DNA from: DASZHJ01 sp035604335
GTDB taxonomy: Bacteria; Pseudomonadota; Alphaproteobacteria; ATCC43930; CGMCC-115725
Length of the DNA stretch: 64,000 bases
Reading direction: 5' to 3'
NCBI GenBank assembly: GCA_035604335.1
Contig: DATNIT010000165.1
Coordinates: 62,001 to 126,000 of the forward strand
Part shown: one piece after another, positions 34,925 through 42,114 of the stretch
Layout: every line of letters begins with the position of its first letter
How positions within the stretch are numbered: position 1 is the stretch's first letter
The notes under the pieces: model-generated
Databases searched by the model: none
Seen by the model: the letters and a program-made list of their open reading frames with translations, nothing else
What the model was told of the DNA's origin: nothing
Translations under genes and position numbers: made by a program

Positions 34925-36322
34925 GTGAAGCCGTTGAAATCGCTGATTATTTCCGGACGCGAGGTGTTGCCGCTGGTGGAAGGCGGCAAGGGCATCTCCG
35001 TCTCCAACGGCGAGAGCTCGGGCGCTTGGGCGGCCTCGGGAGGCGTCGGTACCTTTTCCGGCGTCAACGCCGATAGCCTGGACGAGCACGGCCAGCGCGA
35101 AGCCCAGATCTATCGCGGCACCACGCGGCGCGAGCGCCACGAGGAGCTGATCCGCTATTCCATCGCGGGCGGCATCCACCAGGCCAAGGTCGCCTACGAG
35201 CGGGCGAACGGCCAGGGCCGTCTGCACATGAACGTGCTCTGGGAGATGGCGGCGGCCGAGCGCATCCTGCACGGCGTGCTCGAGGGCGCGCGCGGGCTCA
35301 TCAATGGCGTCACCTGCGGCGCCGGCATGCCCTATCGCATCGCCGAGATCTGCGCCAAGTACGGCGTGCACTACTACCCGATCGTCTCGTCGGCGCGCGC
35401 CTTCCGCGCGCTCTGGAAGCGCGCCTATCACAAGTTCCGCGACTGGCTCGGCGGCGTCGTCTACGAGGATCCCTGGCTCGCCGGCGGTCACAACGGCCTC
35501 TCCAACGTCGAGGACCCCGAGAAGCCCGGCGAGCCCTATCCGCGCGTCCTCGCGCTGCGCCAACTCATGCGGGAATGCGGCATCGCGGAGACGCCGATCT
35601 TCATGGCGGGCGGCGTCTGGTACCTGCGCGACTGGGAAGAATGGATCGACAATCCCGAGCTCGGCCCGACGGCATTCCAATTCGGCACGCGCCCGCTGCT
35701 GACCAAGGAGAGTCCGATCTCGGATGCCTGGAAGCGCAAGCTGCTGACCCTCGAGGAAGGCGACGTCTATCTCAATCGGTTCAGTCCGACGGGGTTCTAT
35801 TCCTCGGCCGTGCGCAACGCGTTCCTGAACGAGCTCCACGAGCGCAACGAGCGGCAGGTCGCATACACCGTAGAGCCCGTCGGCGATCATTTGGCGCCGC
35901 TTCAAGTGGGCGCACGTGGACGGCTCGTCTACCTGACCCCGCACGACCGCGACCGCGCCCAAGGCTGGATCGCCCAGGGTTTCACCGAGGCACTGCGCAC
36001 GCCGGACTCCACGCTGGTGTTCGTGACGCCGGAGAAGGCGCTCGAGATCCGCACGGACCAGATCAACTGCATGGGCTGTCTCTCGGCCTGCCAGTTCTCC
36101 AACTGGGCCCAGAACGAGGCCGGCAGCACGGGCAAGAAGGCGGATCCGCGCAGCTTCTGCATCCAGAAGACTCTGCAGGCGATCAGCCACTCCGACGATG
36201 TCGAATTCCAGCTGATGTTCGCAGGCCACAACGCCTATCGCTTCAAGAGCGACCCCTTCTACAGCAACGGATTCATCCCGACGGTGAAGGAGCTGGTGGC
36301 CCGGCTGGTGACGGGCGACTGA
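34925..36322 (+). CDS. Nitronate monooxygenase-like flavoprotein (NPD superfamily)
   Basis: A 465-residue TIM-barrel protein related to 2-nitropropane dioxygenase/nitronate monooxygenase and PfaD-like flavin enzymes. It has GVTCGAGMP, PIFMAGGVWYLRDW and AFQFGTRPLLTKES, the phosphate-binding side of an FMN barrel. It is longer than typical enzymes of about 330-350 residues. A C-terminal segment contains NCMGCLSACQFSNW (C-x2-C-x3-C) plus a later Cys, which could bind an Fe-S cluster or metal. The GTG at 34925 is my choice; an ATG at 34817 would overlap ugpQ. Substrate unknown. It precedes irr by 83 bases. Confidence 0.75.
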   Translation: MKPLKSLIISGREVLPLVEGGKGISVSNGESSGAWAASGGVGTFSGVNADSLDEHGQREAQIYRGTTRRERHEELIRYSIAGGIHQAKVAYERANGQGRLHMNVLWEMAAAERILHGVLEGARGLINGVTCGAGMPYRIAEICAKYGVHYYPIVSSARAFRALWKRAYHKFRDWLGGVVYEDPWLAGGHNGLSNVEDPEKPGEPYPRVLALRQLMRECGIAETPIFMAGGVWYLRDWEEWIDNPELGPTAFQFGTRPLLTKESPISDAWKRKLLTLEEGDVYLNRFSPTGFYSSAVRNAFLNELHERNERQVAYTVEPVGDHLAPLQVGARGRLVYLTPHDRDRAQGWIAQGFTEALRTPDSTLVFVTPEKALEIRTDQINCMGCLSACQFSNWAQNEAGSTGKKADPRSFCIQKTLQAISHSDDVEFQLMFAGHNAYRFKSDPFYSNGFIPTVKELVARLVTGD

Positions 36323-36405
36323 ATCCCGCGCCGGCGCGGCGCCCATTTGCGGCGCCGCCCTGATTCGAGGTAAGCTGCGCGTCCTCCATTTCCCAGATTG
36401 CCCGC

Positions 36406-36840
36406 ATGACCGCGACCGCCGCATCTCGTCCTTACGCCAACGCGCTCGACTTGCTGCGCGCGGCGAAGCTGCGGCCGACGCGCCAGCGGCTGGCGCTCGC
36501 GCGCATGCTGTTCGACAAGGGCGATCGGCACGTGACGGCCGAGCAACTTCACGGTGAGGCGCAGGCGGCCGCGGTCCGGGTCTCGCTCGCCACCGTCTAC
36601 AACACGCTCCACCAGTTCATCGCGGCGGGTCTCTTGCGCGAGGTGGTGGTGGATCCCGGCCGCTCCTATTTCGACACCAACGTCAGCGACCACCATCACT
36701 TCTTCCACGAGGAGTCGGGTCGCCTGCAGGACATTTCCGGCGAGCGCCTGGGCGTGGCCGAGCTGCCGGCGCCACCCGCCGGGACGCAGATCCGCCGCGT
36801 CGACGTCATCATCCGCGTGAGTCCCGAGCGGTCGCGCTGA
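36406..36840 (+). CDS. irr: Iron response regulator Irr (Fur family)
   Basis: A 144-residue Fur-family regulator that senses heme status rather than free iron in alphaproteobacteria. The winged helix has RPTRQRLALARML and SLATVYNTLHQF. The diagnostic HHH motif is DHHHFFHE (His96-98 and His101). It lacks the N-terminal Cys-Pro heme regulatory motif of Bradyrhizobium Irr, as do most members. A consensus Irr box lies 31 bases after its stop, ahead of the rubrerythrin gene. Confidence 0.94.
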   Translation: MTATAASRPYANALDLLRAAKLRPTRQRLALARMLFDKGDRHVTAEQLHGEAQAAAVRVSLATVYNTLHQFIAAGLLREVVVDPGRSYFDTNVSDHHHFFHEESGRLQDISGERLGVAELPAPPAGTQIRRVDVIIRVSPERSR

Positions 36841-36870
36841 TCAGCGCCGCGGTTTCGGCGCCGTCACAAT

Positions 36871-36887
36871 ATTAGAACTATTCTAAT
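36871..36887. promoter_or_regulatory. Iron control element (Irr box) upstream of the rubrerythrin operon
   Basis: ATTAGAA-CTA-TTCTAAT is a perfect 7-3-7 inverted repeat that matches the established ICE/Irr-box pattern (TTAGAA-N3-TTCTAA). It ends three bases before a TTGACA -35 box, and irr itself is the gene immediately upstream. Position upstream of -35 is compatible with activation, or with repression by steric overlap. Confidence 0.85.
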
Positions 36888-36890
36888 CTA

Positions 36891-36920
36891 TTGACAGGGG
36901 GCTGGGCGAAGGTCCATAAC
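36891..36920 (+). promoter_or_regulatory. Promoter of the rubrerythrin operon
   Basis: A perfect TTGACA -35 (36891-36896) is followed after 18 bases by CATAAC (36915-36920, 4 of 6). The predicted start site falls about 50 bases before the rubrerythrin ATG. It abuts the Irr box. Confidence 0.6.
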
Positions 36921-36980
36921 GCCCTTCCTGCATTCGTTTCGCCCCGTACCATTTCCAGTCCACCATCGAGGAGAGCGCCC

Positions 36981-37397
36981 ATGCCGTCGCTGAAAGGCAC
37001 GAAAACCGAAGAAAATCTGAAAGCCGCGTTCGCCGGCGAGAGCCAGGCTAACCGCCGCTATCTCTATTTCGCGCAGAAGGCCGACGTCGAGGGCTACAAC
37101 GACGTCGCCGCCGTGTTCCGCTCCACCGCCGAGGGCGAGACCGGCCATGCCCATGGCCATCTCGAGTTCCTCGAAGAGACCGGCGATCCCGCCACGGGGA
37201 AGCCGATCGGACCCACCGGCAACAACCTCAAGGCCGCGATCGCCGGCGAGACCCACGAGTACACGGACATGTACCCGGGGATGGCGCGCACCGCGCGCCA
37301 GGAAGGCTTCGACGAGATCGCCGACTGGTTCGAGACGCTGGCCAAGGCCGAGAAGTCCCACGCCGGCCGCTTCCAGAAAGCGCTCGACGCGCTCTGA
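36981..37397 (+). CDS. Rubrerythrin-type diiron protein (erythrin, no rubredoxin domain)
   Basis: A 138-residue ferritin-like four-helix protein, probably a peroxide-reducing diiron protein. Ligands include Glu in AAFAGESQANRRYLYFA, Glu and His in AEGETGHAHGH, and the second set in AGETHEYTDMY and AKAEKSHAGRF. No C-terminal rubredoxin (CxxC) domain is present, so it needs an outside electron donor; the Fe-S protein downstream is a candidate. GAGGAGAG lies 5 bases before the ATG. Confidence 0.93.
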   Translation: MPSLKGTKTEENLKAAFAGESQANRRYLYFAQKADVEGYNDVAAVFRSTAEGETGHAHGHLEFLEETGDPATGKPIGPTGNNLKAAIAGETHEYTDMYPGMARTARQEGFDEIADWFETLAKAEKSHAGRFQKALDAL

Positions 37398-37425
37398 TCG
37401 CCTGAGTCTGCACCCGAGATCGCGG

Positions 37426-37448
37426 GGGCGCCTCGGAACGAGGCGCCC
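37426..37448 (+). promoter_or_regulatory. Strong hairpin between the rubrerythrin and Fe-S protein genes
   Basis: GGGCGCCTCG (37426-37435) and CGAGGCGCCC (37439-37448) form a perfect 10-bp stem with a GAA loop. Only TT follows, so full termination is unlikely. It may partly stop transcripts or protect the 3' end of the rubrerythrin message, making rubrerythrin more abundant than the two downstream proteins. Confidence 0.6.
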
Positions 37449-37473
37449 TTCGCGCTCCTAAGGACAGAAGCCC

Positions 37474-38826
37474 ATGCGTGAAGGCAGCCTCGAAGCACCC
37501 ACTCGCCATCCCACTGCCTGGGAGCATCCGGACTTCGCCGACCTCGAGAAGATCGAGGCGGAGATGCATCGGGTCTTCGAGATCTGCCACGGCTGCCGGC
37601 GCTGCTTCAATCTGTGCGACAGCTTTCCGCGGCTCTTCGATTTGATCGATTCGACGCCGACGGAGGAACTCGACGCGGTCGATCGCAAGGATTACGCCAA
37701 GGTCGCGGATGCCTGCACGCTCTGCGATCTCTGTTTCATGACCAAGTGCCCCTATGTGCCGCCGCACGAGTTCAATCTCGATTTTCCGCATTTGATGCTG
37801 CGCTACCGCGCGGCGGAGCTGAAGGCCGGCAAGGTGCCGTGGGCGCGGCGCCAGCTCGTGGAGACCGACCGCAACGGCAAGCTCGCAGGCAAGGTGGCAC
37901 CGCTTGTGAACTGGGCGACGAAGACCGGGAACGCGCTGACGCGGCCCGCGCTCGAAAGCCTTACCGGCCTCGACCGCCGTGCGGCCTTGCCGAAATTCCA
38001 CGGCAAGACCTTCGTGATGCGCGCCCGGGCGGCCTCGCCTGCGCTCAACGAGAAAGCGCCCGCCTTCGGCCGCAAGGCCGTGCTCTACGCGACCTGCTTC
38101 GGCAACTACAACAATCCCAAGATCGGCGAGGCGACGCGCGCCGTGCTCGCGCATAACGGGGTTCAGACCGAGGTCGCCTATCCCGGCTGCTGCGGCATGC
38201 CGAAGCTCGAGCAAGGTGACCTCGGCGCGGTGGCATCCGCCGCACGCAAGGTCGCGGCCGAGTTCGGCCCCTATATCGAGCGGGGCTACGACGTGGTGGC
38301 TCTGGTTCCCTCCTGTGCCCTCATGCTCAAGTTCGAGTGGCCGCTGATCTTGCCGAAGGACGAGAGCGTCAAGCGATTGGCGCAAGCGAGTTTCGACGTC
38401 AGCGAATACGTGGTGGATATCGAGAAGAAGGAGGGCTTGGCGCCCGGCCTGCAAGCCCTCCCCGGCGGCGTCACGCTGCACCTCGCTTGCCATGCGCGCG
38501 CGCAGAACATGGGCGCCAAGGCGGCGGAAATGCTGCGGCTCCTGCCGAATTGCGAGATCGCCGTGATCGAGCGCTGCTCCGGCCACGGCGGGTCCTGGGG
38601 CGCGATGAAGGAGAATTTCGAGACCGGCCTCAGGGTGGGCAAACCCGTGGCGCGACAGGCTGCGAAGAACGCCAAGGCCTATCTCGCCTCGGAGTGCCCG
38701 CTCGCCGGAATGCATATCGTGCAGGGCATGGAGGCGCTCGACGGCGAGGCGACTCCGCCTGCCGAGGCCTTCCATCCGATCGAGCTGATGGCGCGGGCCT
38801 ATGGCTTGGCGCCGGGAGGCTCCTGA
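37474..38826 (+). CDS. CCG-domain Fe-S oxidoreductase (GlpC/HdrD-like)
   Basis: A 450-residue soluble electron-transfer protein. The N-terminus carries two 4Fe-4S motifs (Cys38, 41, 44, 48 and Cys81, 84, 87, 92). Two cysteine-rich CCG-type modules follow (YPGCCGMPKLEQGD near residue 233 and CHARAQNMG...CSGHGG near 340-370), as in GlpC, GlcF and heterodisulfide reductase HdrD. No flavin domain is fused or adjacent, so the electron source is unknown. It lies between rubrerythrin and DUF3501, an arrangement I recognise in other alphaproteobacteria, and most likely reduces rubrerythrin or a partner. Confidence 0.87.
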   Translation: MREGSLEAPTRHPTAWEHPDFADLEKIEAEMHRVFEICHGCRRCFNLCDSFPRLFDLIDSTPTEELDAVDRKDYAKVADACTLCDLCFMTKCPYVPPHEFNLDFPHLMLRYRAAELKAGKVPWARRQLVETDRNGKLAGKVAPLVNWATKTGNALTRPALESLTGLDRRAALPKFHGKTFVMRARAASPALNEKAPAFGRKAVLYATCFGNYNNPKIGEATRAVLAHNGVQTEVAYPGCCGMPKLEQGDLGAVASAARKVAAEFGPYIERGYDVVALVPSCALMLKFEWPLILPKDESVKRLAQASFDVSEYVVDIEKKEGLAPGLQALPGGVTLHLACHARAQNMGAKAAEMLRLLPNCEIAVIERCSGHGGSWGAMKENFETGLRVGKPVARQAAKNAKAYLASECPLAGMHIVQGMEALDGEATPPAEAFHPIELMARAYGLAPGGS

Positions 38827-39410
38827 TGGCGCGCGCGATCACCCGCGCCGATATCCTGCCGCCCGACGAGTACGCGGCCGAGCGCCGCGAGCATCGCCGC
38901 CGCGTCAGCGAGCTCAAGCGCAACCGCCGGGTGGAGGTCGGCCCGTTCGTCACCTTCTATTTCGAATGCTTCGAGACCATGTGGCTGCAAGTTCAGGAGA
39001 TGCTCCACATCGAGCGCGGCGGCGAGGCGCAGATCGCCGATGAGCTCGCGGCCTACAACCCGATGATCCCCAATGGCAGCGAGTTCAGCGCCACTGTGAT
39101 GATCGAGATCGAGGACGCCGAGCGCCGCCATGCCGCGCTGAGCCGGCTGGGCGGCATCGAGCACAAGATGTTCCTGAGTCTTGCCGGCGAGACCGTGCGC
39201 GGCCTCGCCGACCCCACTCGCGAGAACACCAGCCCCGAGGGCAAGGCCTCATCGGTCCAGTTCATCAAATTTCCGCTCACGTCCGCGCAGCGGGAAAAAT
39301 TCCGCGCAGCCGGAACGCAAATCGTCGTCGGCATCGACCACTCGAACTACGGCCACATGTCCGTGATGCCGGAGCCCGTGCGCGCGGCATTGGCGAGGGA
39401 CTTGGACTAA
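38826..39410 (+). CDS. DUF3501 family protein
   Basis: A 194-residue soluble protein starting at ATG 38826, with TGATG overlap to the Fe-S gene. Conserved-looking segments are FYFECFETMWLQVQEML, ELAAYNPMIPNG and SVQFIKFPLT. A cluster of acidic and histidine residues exists but no known catalytic motif. The family is uncharacterised and travels with rubrerythrin and CCG-domain proteins, so a role in the same redox or iron-stress process is likely. Confidence 0.88.
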   Translation: MARAITRADILPPDEYAAERREHRRRVSELKRNRRVEVGPFVTFYFECFETMWLQVQEMLHIERGGEAQIADELAAYNPMIPNGSEFSATVMIEIEDAERRHAALSRLGGIEHKMFLSLAGETVRGLADPTRENTSPEGKASSVQFIKFPLTSAQREKFRAAGTQIVVGIDHSNYGHMSVMPEPVRAALARDLD

Positions 39411-39416
39411 GCGATC

Positions 39417-39479
39417 AGCCGTGAGCTCTCATCTAGCGACGAGATCCCGCTGACGCCTCGTCGCTGACCGGCCACGGCT
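39417..39479. terminator. Nested hairpin between convergent genes, putative bidirectional terminator
   Basis: An outer 7-bp stem (AGCCGTG 39417-39423 with CACGGCT 39473-39479) encloses a 9-bp stem (AGCGACGAG 39435-39443 with CTCGTCGCT 39457-39465). It fills the gap between the convergent DUF3501 and SH3 genes. No long T-tract is present on either strand, so efficiency is uncertain. Confidence 0.45.
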
Positions 39480-39985
39480 TATCGCACCTCCTCATCCGGA
39501 TCGACGCCCCAGACTTCGTTGCGGCCGAGCCAGCCTCGGATGTCCGAGGTCTCGACCCGGCACCAGGCGCCGCGGCATTCCAAGAGCTTGGCGATGACGC
39601 CGGGCTCGGCGCGGGCGACGATGTCCGAGGCGGGATCGGGATCGCTGTGGAGCGGGCGCACGGAGCCGCGCACGATCACGCCGCGGCTCTCGGCCAGCAT
39701 GCGCTGATGCACCCAGCCCTCGGTGCCCTGCCAATCCCGGATCTTGCGCCAGACGTCGGACTTGCCGATCACCTCGACGGGCAAGCCCTTGCGCCGATAA
39801 ACCCATTGGATCGGGAACTGCTCGCCGGGGCCGGCGCGCAGGTTCACCTCGTTGGCGCGCAGCGTCACGTACCGCTGCACCGCAGCGATCGTATCGGCCG
39901 CGTGTCCAGCCGACGCCGAGCCGATGACCAGCAGGAGCGCCAGCAGCCAACCGAAATTGACGAACGAAAAGCGCGGTCGTGGCAC
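39479..39985 (-). CDS. Secreted SH3-domain (SH3_4) protein
   Basis: A 168-residue exported protein. Signal peptide: WLLALLLVIGSASAGHA, cleavage near HAA. Two bacterial SH3-like segments follow (NLRAGPGEQFPIQWVYRRKG near residue 48 and KLLECRGAWCRVETSDIRGW, near residue 133). Such proteins probably bind cell wall peptides. Single-copy conserved gene in alphaproteobacteria, often near a 2-hydroxyacid dehydrogenase as here. Exact role unknown. Confidence 0.87.
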   Translation of the reverse strand: MPRPRFSFVNFGWLLALLLVIGSASAGHAADTIAAVQRYVTLRANEVNLRAGPGEQFPIQWVYRRKGLPVEVIGKSDVWRKIRDWQGTEGWVHQRMLAESRGVIVRGSVRPLHSDPDPASDIVARAEPGVIAKLLECRGAWCRVETSDIRGWLGRNEVWGVDPDEEVR

Positions 39986-40038
39986 GGCACCATGCTCTAA
40001 CCGCCGACGAGTCCGGGGTCAAGGCGTGGAGCGCGGTC

Positions 40039-40965
40039 TCAGCGCCGCTGCGCCAGAGTCACGCCGGCAACGACGAGGAGCGCCGCCAGCATCAAGGGCG
40101 GCGTCAGCGGCTCGCGCAACACCGCGACCGCGAAGCCGAGCGCAATCACCGGCTGGGCGAATTGGGTGGCGCCGATGCGGGCGATACCGCCGCGCTGCAA
40201 GGCCCAGTACCAGCAGATATAGCCCACGATGGTCGAGCCGAGCGCGAGATAGATCACCGCGCTCCAGCCGAGCGCGCCTGCGTCGCCCCAGGCTTGCGGA
40301 CCGAGCCGCAGCGCGGCGAGCGGCAGCAGGATCGCGCCGCCCAGGCCGATGCCCCAGAACGTCGTGGCCCAGGTGGTGATCTTCCGGGAGAGGCGCGCGC
40401 CCGCGACATAGCCCGCGGCTGCTGAAATGCACGCCACGAGTACGAGCAGATCCCCGTCGAGGCTGGCATCGGTCTGCCCGATGTCGGCGCGGAAGGCGAC
40501 GAGCGCCACCTCGCCGGCAAAAGCGAGACCGGCGCCGATCCACCAGGTCCGGCTGGGCGCGCGCCGCTCGACGGCGCCGGCGATAAGGCCCGTGAAAAGC
40601 GGAGACACAGCGAGCACCAGCGCGGCATGAGAGGCTGAGGTGTGCCGCACACCCAACCCAAACAAGACGGGAAACAACACGAATCCGCCGACCGCGGACA
40701 CAAAGAGCTGACCCCACTGGCTGGTGCCCCTCGGTCGCGCCAGGCGAAGCGCAAAGCCGAGCGGCAGCGCCAGCACGGCGGCGAGCACGGTGCGGAGAAT
40801 GCCGACCGCGCTGGGCTCGATCTCCAACACCGCGATGCGCGTCACCATGGGCGTGGCACCCCAGATGAGGAGAGCCGCCGACGCCGCGCACCAGACGAGC
40901 GCCGTTCCGCCCCTCCCCGCCTGCTCGCTCGTCGCGGTCTTCTCGCTTGCGGCTTCGCTTGTCAT
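40039..40965 (-). CDS. EamA/DMT-family transporter
   Basis: A 308-residue inner-membrane protein with about ten hydrophobic helices and two EamA repeats (ALLIWGATPMVTRIA near residue 32, STIVGYICWYWALQRGG near 245). Drug/metabolite transporters of this type export amino acids or small metabolites; the substrate is not deducible. The start at 40965 puts a short hydrophilic lead ahead of helix 1; in-frame upstream sequence is unrelated. It is transcribed toward the SH3 gene. Confidence 0.88.
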   Translation of the reverse strand: MTSEAASEKTATSEQAGRGGTALVWCAASAALLIWGATPMVTRIAVLEIEPSAVGILRTVLAAVLALPLGFALRLARPRGTSQWGQLFVSAVGGFVLFPVLFGLGVRHTSASHAALVLAVSPLFTGLIAGAVERRAPSRTWWIGAGLAFAGEVALVAFRADIGQTDASLDGDLLVLVACISAAAGYVAGARLSRKITTWATTFWGIGLGGAILLPLAALRLGPQAWGDAGALGWSAVIYLALGSTIVGYICWYWALQRGGIARIGATQFAQPVIALGFAVAVLREPLTPPLMLAALLVVAGVTLAQRR

Positions 40966-41098
40966 CGCGCCGCACTCTAGCGGCGCACGGGGTTCCAGCC
41001 CTACGCCAAACTTGTCATGGTGACGGTCTCGCGCACGCTGGACACGCCCCGGGCCTGTTGCTATGGCCTTGGGGATCGGGAGAGGAACCACCGAGCCA

Positions 41099-42085
41099 AT
41101 GCCACCCAAGAAGCCGGTCGTCATCGTCACGCGCAAGCTACCGGACGCCGTGGAAACGCGGATGATGGAGCTCTTCGAGTCGCGTCTGAGCGCCGATGAC
41201 CATGCCTTGACGCGCGAGGAGCTCGTCGCCGCCGTGCAGCAAGCCGATGTGCTGGTGCCGACGGTGACCGACCGCATCGACGCCGAGCTGATCGCCCAGG
41301 CGGACCCGCGCCTCAAGCTCATCGCATCCTTCGGGACCGGCACGGACCACATCGATCTCGCAGCGGCGCGCGCCAAGAGCATCACGGTCACCAACACGCC
41401 GGGCGTGCTCACCGAGGACACCGCGGACATGACCATGGCGCTCATCCTGGCAGCGACGCGGCGCCTGGTGGAGGGCGAGCGGCTGGTGCGCCGCGGCAAA
41501 TGGCAGGGCTGGGGCCCGACCCTGATGCTGGGCCAGCGCCTCGGCGGCAAGCGCCTCGGCATCATCGGCATGGGCCGCATCGGCCAGGCCGTCGCCAAGC
41601 GCGCCCGCGGGTTCGGGCTCTCGATCCACTACCACAACCGCCGCCGCGTGCCGGAGAGCGTGGCACAGGAGCTCGAGGCGACCTACTGGGAGAGCCTCGA
41701 CCAGATGCTGGCGCGGATGGATGTGATCTCCGTCAATTGCCCGCACACGCCGGCCACGTACCACCTGCTCTCGGCGCGCCGGCTGAAGCTGCTGCGGCCG
41801 AGCTGCACGCTGGTCAACACCTCGCGCGGCGAGGTCATCGACGAGGAGGTTTTGACGCGGATGCTGGCCGCCCGCGAGATCGCCGGTGCCGGGCTCGACG
41901 TCTTCGAGCGCGAGCCCGCAATCTCTCCCAAGCTCCTCAAGCTCGACAACGTGGTCCTATTGCCGCATATGGGATCCGCGACGCTGGAGGGCCGCATCGA
42001 CATGGGCGAGAAAGTCATCATCAACATCAAGACCTTCATTGACGGCCACCACCCGCCCGACCGCGTGATCGAGGGGGTGACGTAA
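41099..42085 (+). CDS. D-2-hydroxyacid dehydrogenase (glyoxylate/hydroxypyruvate reductase-like)
   Basis: A 328-residue NAD(P)-dependent dehydrogenase. The nucleotide loop is LGIIGMGRIGQAVA (near residue 155). Catalytic Arg lies in NTSRGEVID, Glu in DVFEREP and His in LLPHMGSAT. The sequence fits glyoxylate reductases best. ATG at 41099 is chosen; an earlier one at 41063 adds 12 residues. Divergent from the EamA gene. Confidence 0.93.
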   Translation: MPPKKPVVIVTRKLPDAVETRMMELFESRLSADDHALTREELVAAVQQADVLVPTVTDRIDAELIAQADPRLKLIASFGTGTDHIDLAAARAKSITVTNTPGVLTEDTADMTMALILAATRRLVEGERLVRRGKWQGWGPTLMLGQRLGGKRLGIIGMGRIGQAVAKRARGFGLSIHYHNRRRVPESVAQELEATYWESLDQMLARMDVISVNCPHTPATYHLLSARRLKLLRPSCTLVNTSRGEVIDEEVLTRMLAAREIAGAGLDVFEREPAISPKLLKLDNVVLLPHMGSATLEGRIDMGEKVIINIKTFIDGHHPPDRVIEGVT

Positions 42086-42114
42086 CGCCTTGGCCGCCGG
42101 AGCGGCGGCGCCCG

